Shown here: in pieces, positions 38,104-48,321 of the stretch
Position numbering within the stretch: the stretch's first letter is position 1
How the letters are laid out: the number at the start of each line of letters is the position of its first letter
Source: Psychromonas sp. CD1
GTDB taxonomy: Bacteria; Pseudomonadota; Gammaproteobacteria; Enterobacterales; Psychromonadaceae
Assembly (NCBI RefSeq): GCF_002239585.1
Contig: NZ_NDFH01000002.1
Coordinates: forward strand, 1 to 64,000
Length of the DNA: 64,000 bases
Direction of reading: 5' to 3'
Made by a program: the position numbers and the translations under genes
The notes under the pieces: model-generated
The model's database searches: none
Seen by the model: only the letters and a program-made list of their open reading frames with translations
What the model was told of the DNA's origin: nothing

Positions 38104-39640
38104 TCTAGAGCCTTCTCTGTCAGGGACTGAGGATGAGGTAGATAATATTATTACTCCTTATGGTCAGCTCCCTTTTGCGTTTTCAAAAAAGCATGAAGTA
38201 GTTATTACCTATAGCGCTGATACAATAAAGCTTTCTTATCTTAATTCCCTGAGTGTAGATTTATTATTTGAGGTGCGCCGAGTTATTGGGTGTTCGTATA
38301 TATTACAAAAAGTTAAGCAAGCTCTCTTTAACGAATTGGTGGCGAATGCTTATCAATCATCTTCATCTGAAGCGCAGCAACTTATGCAAGATATAGGCAG
38401 TGATGACTTGTTCTCACTTGCAGAGGATATGCCTGCAAACGAAGATCTTCTTGAGACAGAAGGTGATGCGCCTATTATCAAATTGATCAATGCATTATTG
38501 GGCGAAGCGATTAAAGAAGAAGCCTCTGACATTCACATCGAAACGTTTGAAAACACATTAATTATCCGTTTTAGAATTGATGGTATTTTACGTGAAATTT
38601 TAAAGCCACAGCGCAAAATAGCGGCGTTATTAGTATCAAGAATTAAAGTCATGGCGAAGCTTGATATAGCCGAAAAGCGGGTGCCACAAGATGGTCGAAT
38701 CTCATTGCGTATCGGAGGGCGCGCTGTAGATGTGCGAGTTTCGACTATGCCGGCAAGTCATGGCGAGCGAGTTGTGCTGCGATTACTGGATAAGAATGCC
38801 ATAAAACTGGATCTTGCAACGCTAGGAATGACTAAAAGAAATCATCAGTTAATGCGAAGCTTAATTAAAAAACCACATGGTATTGTATTAGTGACTGGCC
38901 CTACCGGTTCGGGTAAAAGTACGACTTTATATGCATCATTAATGGAAATAAATGCTAAAGATCGTAATATTTTAACCATTGAAGATCCCATTGAATATGC
39001 AATTGAGGGGATAGGGCAAACACAAGTAAATAATAAAGTGGATATGACTTTTTCACGGGGTTTACGGGCTATTTTACGCCAAGATCCTGATGTGGTTATG
39101 ATTGGTGAAATCCGAGATCTTGAAACTGCACAAATATCGGTACAGGCCAGTTTAACTGGGCATTTAGTTTTTTCGACATTACATACTAATAGTGCCGTTG
39201 GTGCGGTAACGCGTTTGCGTGATATGGGTGTTGAGCCATTTCTACTTTCATCAAGCCTATTAGGTGTGCTTGCACAACGTCTTGTGCGCCGTTTATGTGT
39301 GCATTGTAAGGTTGCACATGTTGCGAGTTTAGAAGAAAAAAATATTTTAGGTATGTCTGCGGACAAAGACGTGACGTTCTATAATGCGCAAGGGTGTGAA
39401 CATTGTAATGCAACAGGTTACCGAGGTCGAATGGGGATCCATGAATTGTTGATTGTCACTGATGTGGTTCGAGAATTGGTGCATACGGGAGCGGGTGAGA
39501 AAGCGATTGAAAAAGAGATCCGTCAAACGTCGCCGAGTATTCGCCAAGATGGTATGGAAAAAGTGTGCCAAGGTTTAACAACATTAGAAGAAATATTACG
39601 TGTAACGAGTGAGGATGAATGTGCCAACCTTCTTATATAA
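38096..39640 (+). CDS. gspE: Type II secretion ATPase GspE
   Basis: About 514 residues from ATG 38096 (GGGGA 5 bp upstream). An N-terminal cytoplasmic domain with [24 protein letters not shown], then Walker [14 protein letters not shown], the Asp box, Walker [12 protein letters not shown] and a C4 zinc site (CVHC...CEHC). Nearly identical in layout to V. cholerae EpsE. It powers pseudopilus assembly and binds GspL, which is truncated here. It overlaps gspF by 20 bp. Confidence 0.95.
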   Translation: MPNLEPSLSGTEDEVDNIITPYGQLPFAFSKKHEVVITYSADTIKLSYLNSLSVDLLFEVRRVIGCSYILQKVKQALFNELVANAYQSSSSEAQQLMQDIGSDDLFSLAEDMPANEDLLETEGDAPIIKLINALLGEAIKEEASDIHIETFENTLIIRFRIDGILREILKPQRKIAALLVSRIKVMAKLDIAEKRVPQDGRISLRIGGRAVDVRVSTMPASHGERVVLRLLDKNAIKLDLATLGMTKRNHQLMRSLIKKPHGIVLVTGPTGSGKSTTLYASLMEINAKDRNILTIEDPIEYAIEGIGQTQVNNKVDMTFSRGLRAILRQDPDVVMIGEIRDLETAQISVQASLTGHLVFSTLHTNSAVGAVTRLRDMGVEPFLLSSSLLGVLAQRLVRRLCVHCKVAHVASLEEKNILGMSADKDVTFYNAQGCEHCNATGYRGRMGIHELLIVTDVVRELVHTGAGEKAIEKEIRQTSPSIRQDGMEKVCQGLTTLEEILRVTSEDECANLLI

Positions 39641-40835
39641 AGCATTAGATCAGAAAGGAAAACCTATAAAAGGAACTTTAGAAGCCGATTCCTCTCGTTT
39701 ATTAAGGCAAAAATTGCGCGCGAAAGGTTATATGCCATTACATGTTGAAATTGTGAGTCAACAGTCAAGTAATAGTATTAAACGCTTGTATCGTTGTAAA
39801 ATAAAAACAGCGGAATTGGCTTTGATAACACGTCAGCTTTCAACGTTGGTCGCATCTTCTATTCCGATTGAAGAGTGTTTACAAGCTGTTTTTGAGCAAT
39901 GTGATAAAGAAAGTTTGAAAACGATTATCGCCTCTGTGCGGGGCTCTGTCATCGAAGGGCATAATTTGGCCGATAGTTTGAATACATTTCCTTTTGTATT
40001 TGATACTTTATTTTGTGCAATGGTTGCAGCGGGAGAGCGTTCGGGACATTTAGATAAAGTGCTAGATAAACTCGCCGATTATGCAGAGCAACGTCAAGCC
40101 ATGAAGAGCACCATTCAGCAAGCCATGATTTATCCTTTTGTTTTAACATTGGTAGCGGTTGGTGTTGTGTCTATATTATTGACCGCGGTTGTGCCACAAG
40201 TGGTGGGTCAATTTGAGCATATGGGAGCGGAGTTACCTGCTACAACGACCTTATTAATTGCGATAAGTGATTCACTTAGGGCTTATGGTTTGTATTTTCT
40301 GGGGGGGGTATGGTTGTCTTTAATGGCTCTAAAACAGTTTTTGAAAAAAGAAAAGAATAAGTTAATATTTTCTGAATATTTATTACGTTTACCTGTAATT
40401 GGTAATGTATCGAAAGAGCTAAATACGGCTCGTTTTGCTCGTACGTTAAGTATTTTAAATAGTAGCGCGGTGCCTTTATTAGAGGCAATGGGGATCGCGG
40501 GTAATGTTCTGGGTAATCCCTTTATTCGTTTGCGTGTAGCAGAGGCAACCGAGTGTGTACGTTCAGGAGTGAGTCTAGGGCTTGCGCTTAGAAATACAAA
40601 ATTATTTCCACCGATGATGCTACACATGATTGCGAGTGGAGAACGCAGTGGAGAACTTGGTAATATGCTTTCTCGCTCTGCGGATAATCAAGATAAACAA
40701 TTTGCAGCGCAAGTGAGTATTGCAATTGGTTTATTTGAACCTGCGTTGATAGTTTCAATGGCAGGAGTGGTTCTTTTTATTGTGATGGCAATATTAGAGC
40801 CGATACTGCAGCTTAATAATTTAGTTTCAGCTTAA
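39621..40835 (+). CDS. gspF: Type II secretion inner-membrane protein GspF
   Basis: 404 residues from GTG 39621, placed by GAGGA at 39611-39615. [18 protein letters not shown] is the usual GspF start. Two GspF/PilC repeats with three membrane segments, including [28 protein letters not shown]. It is intact. Confidence 0.94.
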   Translation: MPTFLYKALDQKGKPIKGTLEADSSRLLRQKLRAKGYMPLHVEIVSQQSSNSIKRLYRCKIKTAELALITRQLSTLVASSIPIEECLQAVFEQCDKESLKTIIASVRGSVIEGHNLADSLNTFPFVFDTLFCAMVAAGERSGHLDKVLDKLADYAEQRQAMKSTIQQAMIYPFVLTLVAVGVVSILLTAVVPQVVGQFEHMGAELPATTTLLIAISDSLRAYGLYFLGGVWLSLMALKQFLKKEKNKLIFSEYLLRLPVIGNVSKELNTARFARTLSILNSSAVPLLEAMGIAGNVLGNPFIRLRVAEATECVRSGVSLGLALRNTKLFPPMMLHMIASGERSGELGNMLSRSADNQDKQFAAQVSIAIGLFEPALIVSMAGVVLFIVMAILEPILQLNNLVSA

Positions 40836-40850
40836 TCAAAGGAAAATAAA

Positions 40851-41273
40851 GTGCTTAAAAATAATAAACAAAAAGGTTTTACATTACTTGAAATCATGGT
40901 GGTTATTGTGATTTTGGGTGTACTTGCATCGCTTGTCGTGCCTAATTTAATGGGTAATAAAGATAAAGCGGATCGCCAAAAAGTTATCTCAGATCTGGTG
41001 GCATTGGAAAATGCGTTAGATATGTATAAATTAGATAATTCTCGTTATCCAACAACGGACCAAGGTTTAAATGCACTTTTAGAAAAACCGAGTGGTTCAC
41101 CTGAGCCTCGTAATTATGCCGAAGATGGTTATATTAAACGTTTACCACAAGATCCATGGGGTAATGATTATATTTTAAATAGTCCGGGTGAGCATAGTAA
41201 AATTGACGTTTTATCTGTAGGGCAAGATGCAGAAGAAGATACCGGAGACGATATTGGAAACTGGGATTTGTAG
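40851..41273 (+). CDS. gspG: Major pseudopilin GspG
   Basis: 140 residues, start GTG. A prepilin peptidase site QKG/FTLLEIMVVIVILGVLASLVVPNLMG lies at residues 8-9. TTDQGLNALLEKP and LPQDPWGNDYILNSPGEH are diagnostic of GspG, as is the acidic C-terminal Ca2+ loop. Intact. Confidence 0.97.
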   Translation: MLKNNKQKGFTLLEIMVVIVILGVLASLVVPNLMGNKDKADRQKVISDLVALENALDMYKLDNSRYPTTDQGLNALLEKPSGSPEPRNYAEDGYIKRLPQDPWGNDYILNSPGEHSKIDVLSVGQDAEEDTGDDIGNWDL

Positions 41274-41293
41274 TTTAATACATTATATTTAAT

Positions 41294-41848
41294 ATGGCAG
41301 ATTTTAAAAATAAGCAACAAGGGTTTACATTACTTGAGATAATGTTGGTCGTTTTGATAATGGCGATGGTGTCTGTCGGTGTAGTGATGAATTTACCAAA
41401 AATCACACAACAAGATGAAGATCTAAATTGGCAAACTCAGCGTTTTGTTACCTTGTTGCATTTTTTTCAAGATGAAGCGCTAATGTCAGGTAAAGAATTA
41501 GGTATTATCTTAAGGGATAATGGTTATCAATTTATTGTATATCAATATACAGATAAAGAGTGGCAGAAATTAACCATTAAAAGAGTAACGACGCAAGTGA
41601 CTTTACCGGAATCTTTGACATTAAAATTTACGTTACAAGGAGCTGTATGGGAAGAGCTTGATAGTGCGGATGTAGAAGTAAACAAAGATGCTTTAATTCC
41701 ACAAGTATATGTTATGTCTAGTGGCGAAGTTACACCCTTTAGTATTGAATTTTTGAATGGTTCGTTTGTTGATAAGAAGAATCCCGGATTGATCACGATT
41801 AACATGAGTGGTGAAATAGAGTATGAAGATGCGCATAAAGCGGAGTGA
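41294..41848 (+). CDS. gspH: Minor pseudopilin GspH
   Basis: 184 residues with prepilin site QQG/FTLLEIMLVVLIMAMVSVGVVMNL and the GspH-type GVVMNLP. The C-terminal globular part is complete (SGEVTPFSIEFL). It overlaps gspI by 26 bp. Confidence 0.9.
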   Translation: MADFKNKQQGFTLLEIMLVVLIMAMVSVGVVMNLPKITQQDEDLNWQTQRFVTLLHFFQDEALMSGKELGIILRDNGYQFIVYQYTDKEWQKLTIKRVTTQVTLPESLTLKFTLQGAVWEELDSADVEVNKDALIPQVYVMSSGEVTPFSIEFLNGSFVDKKNPGLITINMSGEIEYEDAHKAE

Positions 41849-42203
41849 CGTACAAGGAATGACTTTATTAGAGGTGATGTTGGCTTTGGTTATCTTGGCT
41901 ACTGCGGGTTTAGCTGTGATGCAAGCCGCATCAAATGTACTTAATAATCAAGCACGATTAGAAGATAAAAGTTTTGCTACTTGGATCGCAAGTAATGCAC
42001 TCGTGGAATTAAAGTTAGAAGAATTATGGCCGACATCGACTTGGAAAAATAGCACTATGGAATTTGCCGATATACAGTGGTTTATTCGTTATAAAGCAGA
42101 TCAAACGGGCGATAGCCAATTTATAGCGGTTGATATGGAAGTACGTAAAGAGGAAAAAGGTGAAGCGTTGGCTTCTATTAGGACGTATTTTGCTAAGCAT
42201 TAA
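41823..42203 (+). CDS. gspI: Minor pseudopilin GspI
   Basis: 126 residues with prepilin site VQG/MTLLEVMLALVILATAGLAVMQ. Length and the W-P-rich middle are typical. The 3' end overlaps what remains of gspJ. Confidence 0.92.
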   Translation: MKMRIKRSDVQGMTLLEVMLALVILATAGLAVMQAASNVLNNQARLEDKSFATWIASNALVELKLEELWPTSTWKNSTMEFADIQWFIRYKADQTGDSQFIAVDMEVRKEEKGEALASIRTYFAKH

Positions 42204-42258
42204 GCGTCGGCATGCTCAGTTATCAGGTTTCACGCTGATTGAAATGCTTGTTGCTATT
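42190..42258 (+). pseudogene. gspJ: Remnant of pseudopilin gene gspJ
   Basis: About 23 codons remain, TTG start through SGFTLIEMLVAI, the canonical GspJ leader and the first turn of its N-terminal helix. After 42258 the DNA passes into gspK sequence in a different frame. Roughly 170-180 codons of a normal GspJ are missing, so this is a deletion. Confidence 0.85.
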
Positions 42259-43240
42259 GAAAACAGGCAGACAAAAAGGTATGGCATTGATTATTGTTTT
42301 AATGGTTTTAGCTATTATGGTATTACTTGCCAGCTCAATGACGGAGCGCTTGACGTTAAGTTTAAAACGTACCCAAGGGGTAATGTTAAGTCAAGGTAGT
42401 TATTGGTATGCCCAAGCAACCACAGAGCTTGCTAAAATGATTTTAGAAAATGACTTTTCAAGTGAAGAGCGGGTGAGTTTAGATCAAGACTGGGCGACGC
42501 CCGACACCGTATTTCCATTGGAAAATGGCAATATCAGAGGCACAATTAAAGACATGCGTAGCTGTTTTAATATCAACGCGATTGCAAAGCAGGACAAAGA
42601 TGAAGTACGTGCAGAAGGTGTACAGCAATTACAGCGATTACTTGAAGCATTAGATGTGGACGATTACAGTGCAGAAACTATCGCAGACTCGACACGAGAC
42701 TGGATTGATGCTGATACTGATAGTCTTGCCGCACAAGGAGCAGAAGATAGCTTCTATGAGGGATTATCGGTTGCGCATTTAACCGCTAATGAACTAATGA
42801 TTGATATAAGTGAATTGCGTGCGGTGCGCGGAGTTAGTCAAAATATTTTTGCGAAAATAGCGCCTTATTTGTGCGCAATACCCTCGGCAACTCAAAGAAT
42901 AAATGTTAATACAGTGCCTGTTGATCAACCTGAAATCTTATATGCACTTTTTCCTGAATCTTTAAATTTAAGTATTCGAGATTTCGAACAGTTATTAGAA
43001 AATCGAAGTGACAGTGGCTGGGCAAATGTCGATGCATTCTTAGCTGAGGATACTTTTAGCAGTAGTGCTTCCAACATTTCGGCTCAGTTAAAAAGTCAAT
43101 TGAGCGTAAAGAGTGAGTTCTTTCAGCTTAACGGCATCGTACAATTTGCAGAACGGTTATTAAAAATTAAATTGTTGTTTAAAATGGAAAATCAGAAAGC
43201 ATATACTATCCGGTATCAATCATCAGGGCTAGGCTCATAA
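42239..43240 (+). CDS. gspK: Minor pseudopilin GspK with altered 5' end
   Basis: About 333 residues if begun at TTG 42239, which lies in former gspJ sequence; the first 8-9 residues (MKCLLLLK) are out-of-frame gspJ. The GspK body is intact from GRQKG/MALIIVLMVLAIMVLLASSM, with both SAM-like helical domains and CFNINAIA. ATG 42281 could also start it but would leave no leader peptide. The native start codon seems to have been removed by the same deletion that destroyed gspJ. Confidence 0.85.
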   Translation: MKCLLLLKTGRQKGMALIIVLMVLAIMVLLASSMTERLTLSLKRTQGVMLSQGSYWYAQATTELAKMILENDFSSEERVSLDQDWATPDTVFPLENGNIRGTIKDMRSCFNINAIAKQDKDEVRAEGVQQLQRLLEALDVDDYSAETIADSTRDWIDADTDSLAAQGAEDSFYEGLSVAHLTANELMIDISELRAVRGVSQNIFAKIAPYLCAIPSATQRINVNTVPVDQPEILYALFPESLNLSIRDFEQLLENRSDSGWANVDAFLAEDTFSSSASNISAQLKSQLSVKSEFFQLNGIVQFAERLLKIKLLFKMENQKAYTIRYQSSGLGS

Positions 43241-43328
43241 TCCTCTGTAGGTTTACTTTGGTTGGCGCAAACAGGTTTATATAGTAGAAAGGTAATAGTA
43301 ATTATATGGTGATAATTGGAGAGTTGGC

Positions 43329-43970
43329 GTGACTGAACAGTTAATTATTCGCTTGGCAAGTGAATCTACACAGAAAAATCACTGGTTAATTTGGTCAGAA
43401 ACTGAAAATGAGATCATTGCATCTGGCGAGGTTGACGATGCATTACAACTTAATTTATTAACTGAAAAAGCGCAGAATCGCTTAGTTATTTGTCTATTAC
43501 CGGGTGTGGATGTCAATATTAGAGCGGTACCGATAAAAGGAAAATATAATCGGCATATACAACAAGCTTTACCTTACTTATTAGAAGATGACTTAGCGAC
43601 AGATGTAGAAAAATTACATTTTAATGTGTTTTCCAAAGAGCGAGATTTAATTCATGTGGCATATTGCACCCAAAAAAAAATGCATATGTGGCTACATTGG
43701 CTTAGTGAAGCGCAACTAAATTGTCTGCAAATGATCCCTGAAGGGTTAGTTTTACCGATAGCTGAAGAAGGGCATTGGTCTGCAATTGAACTCGGTGAAC
43801 AAGTAATTGTTCGTGAGAATAAAGAGATAGCTTGGAGTTGTGATCGATGCATGCTTTCAATCATTTTAGAAAGTAAAGCTCAAGAAAAATTAGATGATGA
43901 TGATCTAATAAAAATTGATACTTATTCTGCCTCGTTATCTTTTTTGTTTGTTTTTATGTGTTGTCGCTAA
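43329..43970 (+). pseudogene. gspL: C-terminally deleted GspL
   Basis: 213 residues against about 390-400 for GspL. The actin-like cytoplasmic domain is recognisable (LLPGVDVNIRAVPIKGKYNRHIQQALPYLLEDDLATDVEKLH). The frame then runs into gspN membrane-segment DNA at about 43930 and stops with FLFVFMCCR. The transmembrane helix, the periplasmic domain and all of gspM are absent. Start is GTG 43329. Confidence 0.88.
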
Positions 43971-44671
43971 TAGCAACGCTTCCTGCAACATTATTACTAC
44001 CTTTTTTAGCGGAAAATAAAGTATTAAAAGTGGATACGTTATCGGGAACAATATGGCATGGCTATGCGCAACAAATACGTTATCAGAAAAGCTATCGCTT
44101 AAGTGATCTTGAATGGTCGTTAAATGTGTGGTCTTTGTTAGCCCTCAAACTCAACGTTGATGTTAAATTTGCTAATAGTGCTCCTCGTTTTCAGGGGAAA
44201 GGTCAGGTGTCATTGAGTCTTACAGAGGCAAATATAAATCACCTCACAATGAATTTGGAGGCGACAGAGGTCTCACCTTATTTGGCATTACCTATTCCTA
44301 TCGAGACACAAGGAGACATACAATTAGTGATCCAACAGGCAACTTTCGAAGGATTAAATTGTAAAAATATAGATGCGAGTGTGACTTGGCAAGATGCACG
44401 TATAAGCTCTGATGTGGGTAATATTAATTTAGCCAATGTAGATGTTGATTTAAGTTGTGCAAGGAACAGTTATATTGCAGAAGTGCTACAAGTCTCATCG
44501 GATTTAAAAACGGAAATACGAATTGATTTAAAAACCAATGGGAGTTATACACTGACTGGGAATATAAAAGAAGGTACCACGCTGGCAAAAAACATCCAAC
44601 AAGGCTTGTCTTTTTTAGGTAAAAAAGAGCCCAATGGTAGCTTTGCATTATCATTTAATGGTCGTTTATAA
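43958..44671 (+). pseudogene. gspN: GspN lacking its N-terminal end
   Basis: 237 residues from GTG 43958. SLIATLPATLLLPFL...GTIWHGYAQQ...LEWSL is the typical GspN body and reaches the normal C-terminus. The first part of the membrane helix (FFVCFYV) is still in frame upstream but a stop at 43916-43918 precedes any ATG, so the native start codon was lost in the gspL-gspN deletion. It overlaps the gspL frame by 13 bp. A shortened protein may still be made. Confidence 0.8.
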
Positions 44672-45121
44672 ATGTTTAAATTATGTCTCATAATATTATG
44701 TGTTTTTAGCCTATCTTCTTGTTTTGAAAAGCAAGATAAATTAGATCTTATGTACGCAGATAAAAGTAATGCATTAGAAAAAAGTCGGGATGATATTGCT
44801 TATCTAGAGTTTCTTTATAAGCAACAACGCAGTGCGAATATCAGCGCGCAAGGGCGAGTAATAAAAAGTTTACCAACACAATTAATCCCATATAAAGCCC
44901 AAATGTTTTTAGTGCGTTTAACATCAGGACAAAAATTAATTATTAAGCATAACATTGATACGGGGCAAGCCTTACCTGACTTAAAAGAAGGCGCCTTATT
45001 GACCTTTAAAGGTTTGTATAAATGGAATCGCCGAGGTGGAATGATTATTTTCACTTCACATAAAAACAAGAAAAACAAATTATCAGGTTGGTTAAAATAC
45101 AACGATATCATTTATCAATAG
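44672..45121 (+). CDS. DUF3465 lipoprotein
   Basis: 149 residues beginning immediately after gspN. Lipobox LSSC at about 14-17 marks a lipoprotein. The DUF3465 domain follows, with QGRVIKSLP...FLVRLTSGQKLIIKHNID...KGLYKWNRRGGMIIFT. The family is uncharacterised and looks like an OB-type beta barrel. It may be transcribed with the T2SS operon. Confidence 0.8.
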   Translation: MFKLCLIILCVFSLSSCFEKQDKLDLMYADKSNALEKSRDDIAYLEFLYKQQRSANISAQGRVIKSLPTQLIPYKAQMFLVRLTSGQKLIIKHNIDTGQALPDLKEGALLTFKGLYKWNRRGGMIIFTSHKNKKNKLSGWLKYNDIIYQ

Positions 45122-45150
45122 ACTAGCTTAATGTCATGTATAGATATACA

Positions 45151-45166
45151 CTGTCTATATCAACAG
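45151..45166. promoter_or_regulatory. LexA operator (SOS box)
   Basis: CTGTCTATATCAACAG fits CTGT-N8-ACAG exactly and lies 20 bp upstream of lexA, where autoregulation is expected. Confidence 0.93.
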
Positions 45167-45185
45167 TTTATGCTCGGAGATAGAA

Positions 45186-45815
45186 ATGAAAGACTTAACC
45201 AAACGTCAAAATGAAGTGTTAGATGTTATCAAGGCATGTATTGAAAAAACGGGTATGCCCCCGACACGTGTTGAGTTGGCTAATTTACTTGGATTTCGTA
45301 GTGCGAATGCAGCAGAAGAGCATTTAAAAGCATTAGCTCGTAAAGGCGCTATTGAAATATTATCAGGTACTTCACGTGGTATTCGAATTATTACTACACA
45401 TAAAAGTAATCAAGTTGTCATTGAAAAGGGCCTGCCATTAGTGGGCAAAGTCGCCGCAGGATCGCCAATTTTAGCGACGGAGCATATTGAAACACACTAT
45501 GCGGTAGATCCTGCTTTATTTCACCCGCATGCGGATTTTTTATTGCGCGTGCAAGGTGAAAGTATGAAAAATATTGGCATTATGGATGGTGATTTATTAG
45601 CGGTACATAAAACACAAGACATTAATAACGGTCAAGTGGTGGTAGCTCGCATTGATGATGAAGTGACGGTAAAACGTTTTTACAAAAAAGGCAACGAGGT
45701 GTTATTAAAACCTGAAAATGAGGGTTTTAGCACCATAAAAATCGATCTTGAATTTGAATCTTGTACTATTGAAGGTATTGCTGTTGGCGTTATTCGCACG
45801 ACAGATTGGATGTAA
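45186..45815 (+). CDS. lexA: LexA SOS repressor
   Basis: 209 residues. Winged helix in the first 70 residues, self-cleavage bond Ala91-Gly92 (VAAGSP), catalytic Ser126 (GESM) and Lys163. RecA-stimulated cleavage induces the SOS response. Preceded by a perfect SOS box. Confidence 0.97.
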   Translation: MKDLTKRQNEVLDVIKACIEKTGMPPTRVELANLLGFRSANAAEEHLKALARKGAIEILSGTSRGIRIITTHKSNQVVIEKGLPLVGKVAAGSPILATEHIETHYAVDPALFHPHADFLLRVQGESMKNIGIMDGDLLAVHKTQDINNGQVVVARIDDEVTVKRFYKKGNEVLLKPENEGFSTIKIDLEFESCTIEGIAVGVIRTTDWM

Positions 45816-45958
45816 TTAAACGCTTACAGCCACATTTTTCTCTACGGACGAATTATTATTTTGAATACTAGGTCGCCATAGATAAATAAGCATCAGAAAG
45901 AAGGTGTATGCTTGAAAGACCTTCTTACTGTGTAATACCGAGTGAATAAGTGTGATAT

Positions 45959-46100
45959 TTAAGCGGATAAATGTTTATTCCAAAAAAGAGTTGTTCCTTG
46001 TTTCTCATCTTCTTGTAGGTCGGTATAACCTTGTTTTTTATAAATATTTTTGGCTATATTATTACTGGCGATAACTTCAAGATGATAAGTCCCTAGTTCT
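45959..46100 (-). pseudogene. 3' remnant of a GNAT acetyltransferase gene
   Basis: The last ~47 codons of a GNAT protein are readable on the minus strand: ELGTYHLEVIASNNIAKNIYKKQGY, then a short tail ending at a TAA (45959-45961). The 5' portion is replaced by IS3-type DNA. The Asn-Ala-Y-x-K-x-GF-like segment is the classic acetyl-CoA motif B region. The sequence from 45816 to 45958 before it holds nothing recognisable. Confidence 0.75.
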
Positions 46101-46904
46101 CTAGACAGATTTCAAGTTCTCAAAGTACACTTTTTCAAATTCATGAGGACTTACACCATTATTAGTACCATGTCTTCTTTTGGGATTATAGAAAAATTCA
46201 ATGTAGTTAAAAACATCAGCCTTGGCTTCATCCCTTGTCTTGTAGATTTTACGCTTGATCCGCTCTTTTTTTAAGTTAGAGAAAAAACTTTCTGCTACCG
46301 AGTTATCATGACAATTTCCACGACGACTCATACTGACTTCCAGATTGTTCGCTTTAGTGAAAGCATGCCAATCATTACAAGTATATTGAACACCTTGATC
46401 GGAATGTATCAACACTTTATGTTTAGGCTTTCGTCGCCAAATAGCCATTAATAATGCATCGATTACCAAATCAGCACGGGGATCTTTTTTCATCGACCAA
46501 CCAATCACTTTCCGTGAGAACAAGTCAATAACAACGGTTAAGTACAACCAACCTTGATGTGTTCGGATATAAGTAAAATCGGTTACCCAATATTTATTCG
46601 GTTCAGCTACATCAAACTGACGCTGTAACGTATTTTCAGCAATATGATGAACATTGCCTCCAGTAAAACCTCTATGGCGTTTATAACCTCGTATCGCTTT
46701 AATACCCGCTTGTTTCATGATTTTATAAACACGATTCTTGCCACACGTTTCACCTTCATCTTTTAAATCAAGCGTAATATTACGGTGGCCGTAAACAAAA
46801 CCACTCTCGAGCCAGTATTGCTTAATTTTACCAAGTAAACGTTCATCCTCAATAGTTCGTTTACTTTTGGGCTGTTTTAGCCAAGCATAAAAGCCACTAC
46901 GATT
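46101..46904 (-). mobile_element. Partial IS3-family element
   Basis: Only the orfB segment survives. Its left boundary abuts the GNAT remnant at about 46100, and its right side is replaced by IS30-family DNA. No terminal inverted repeat or orfA was found. Confidence 0.75.
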
Positions 46905-47066
46905 AGCAAAGTAAACACCACATTTTAAATGCTCTGTCATCACTTCATGATATGCAAATTCTTTACCGTTATCTGCTGTGATAGTAAAGACGGCCCCTTT
47001 AAAGGGCTGTAATAGCGCAATAGTCGCTGCGGTCACCGATCTCGCTGATTTGTCGTCAACCCGCAT
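46101..47066 (-). pseudogene. Chimeric transposase frame: IS30 fragment joined to IS3 OrfB
   Basis: 321 codons. Residues 1-54 are an IS30-family piece (FTITADNGKEFAYHEVM); from residue 55 (NRSGFYAWL) on it is an IS3-family OrfB with VTDFTY, HSDQGVQYT and NSVAESFF carrying the D-D-E residues. The frame reads unbroken upstream to about 47103 with more IS30-like residues (VTIVERKTSFTVS). The IS3 part lacks orfA and its N-terminal residues, so it should be inactive. Confidence 0.85.
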
Positions 47067-47103
47067 AGAGACTGTAAAACTGGTTTTCCGTTCGACAATA
47101 GTG
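46905..47103 (-). mobile_element. Fragment of a first IS30-family element
   Basis: About 66 codons matching the central DDE region of IS30 transposases, related to but clearly different from the complete copy next to it (ADNGKEFAYHEVM versus FDNGKEFAYHAQI). It ends where the terminal repeat of the complete element begins, which suggests nested insertion. Confidence 0.75.
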
Positions 47104-48191
47104 ACGCGGATTTCAGTCGCCAGTGCGACACCGCTTAATTATGCTACTAAACACATCGCATCGTAAACCTCATTTGGTGTTTTATAACCCAGTAATTTTC
47201 TAGGCCTGTTATTGAGTTTATTTTGAATCAAGGTAATTTCATCATCAGTGACTTTATCCAACGGCATGCCTTTGGGAAGATACTGACGTATTAGTCCATT
47301 ATGGTTCTCATTTAGCCCGCGTTCCCAGGAATGGTAAGGATGCGCGAAATAGTTATCAGCACCCAGAGCCTTCTTTATTTGAGCGTGGTAAGCAAACTCT
47401 TTTCCATTATCAAACGTAATCGTGTGAAGTTGCTCTTTCTCTGGTAGTAGCAACTTAATAATAGCGGCGGTAACAACCTCAGCATGCTTTGATGGAACAT
47501 GTGCAATCAGTGTCTTTTTACTCACGCGATCAGCTAATGTTACTAGGACTCCTTTATGGCCTTTACCAATGACAGTGTCAGCTTCCCAATCACCTATACG
47601 TACTTTATCCTCAACAATGCTAGGTCTTTCATCTATTGATATACGCCCAATTATTTGGCCTCTAGTCTCTGATGAACCTGTTCGTCTTTTATAAGGTTTT
47701 CTATGACGAAGATGTTTATGGAGTTCGCCTCCAGAGGCTTTATCTTTCTGAATAAACCCGTAAATAGTCGTAGCACAGACCCTCGTAAGTCCCTCCTTTT
47801 TAAGCCGACCTTTTATCTGCTCTGGACTCCATTGATGCATAATATTATCAGTAATCAGTGCTTGTACATCGGAGGTTAATTTTATATGCCTAGGTTTATT
47901 TTTGTGTCGTTGTTGTGCTACTTCTTGGGCTTGTTTAGGTCGATAACCTCGTAAACCGGTGTTACGTTTCACTTCTTTAGAAACCGTGCTGTGGTGCTTG
48001 TTAATTAAAGTCGCTATTTCACGATGAGAACGTTTTTCTGTTACCCCCTCATAAATTTGGTATCGTTCATCTTCGGTCAGTCGGGTATATGTATCTGGCA
48101 TAGTGATCTCACATTGGGTTTTAGTCGACCGTGAGTTTCACCCACTGGCCATAAAAATTCAATGTGTCGCACTAGCGACTGAAATCCGCGT
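47104..48191 (-). mobile_element. Complete IS30-family insertion sequence
   Basis: Bounded by 28-bp terminal inverted repeats at 47104-47131 and 48164-48191 that differ at one base. Total 1,088 bp with a single transposase gene. Flanks show no clear target duplication, consistent with later rearrangement on one side. Confidence 0.9.
47139..48101 (-). CDS. IS30-family transposase
   Basis: 320 residues, full length. An N-terminal helix-turn-helix (RSHREIATLINKHHSTVSKEVKRN) precedes the DDE core: GDWEADTVIG, FDNGKEFAYH and the glutamate in SWERGLNENHNGL. It appears intact and may be active. Confidence 0.95.
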   Translation of the reverse strand: MPDTYTRLTEDERYQIYEGVTEKRSHREIATLINKHHSTVSKEVKRNTGLRGYRPKQAQEVAQQRHKNKPRHIKLTSDVQALITDNIMHQWSPEQIKGRLKKEGLTRVCATTIYGFIQKDKASGGELHKHLRHRKPYKRRTGSSETRGQIIGRISIDERPSIVEDKVRIGDWEADTVIGKGHKGVLVTLADRVSKKTLIAHVPSKHAEVVTAAIIKLLLPEKEQLHTITFDNGKEFAYHAQIKKALGADNYFAHPYHSWERGLNENHNGLIRQYLPKGMPLDKVTDDEITLIQNKLNNRPRKLLGYKTPNEVYDAMCLVA

Positions 48192-48321
48192 TTTAAAAAG
48201 TACACCCTAAGTCATAAATATTTACATTTATTTTCCATTATTTTTGTTTTGAGTTATTGATCCCATTATTTTAAGGCGGGAATTTACACAATGATTCTAT
48301 AATTTTATGGGGAGTTGTTTA

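Noticed and set aside
38845-39366. 173-codon minus-strand frame inside gspE
   Set aside because: Antisense shadow of the ATPase domain.
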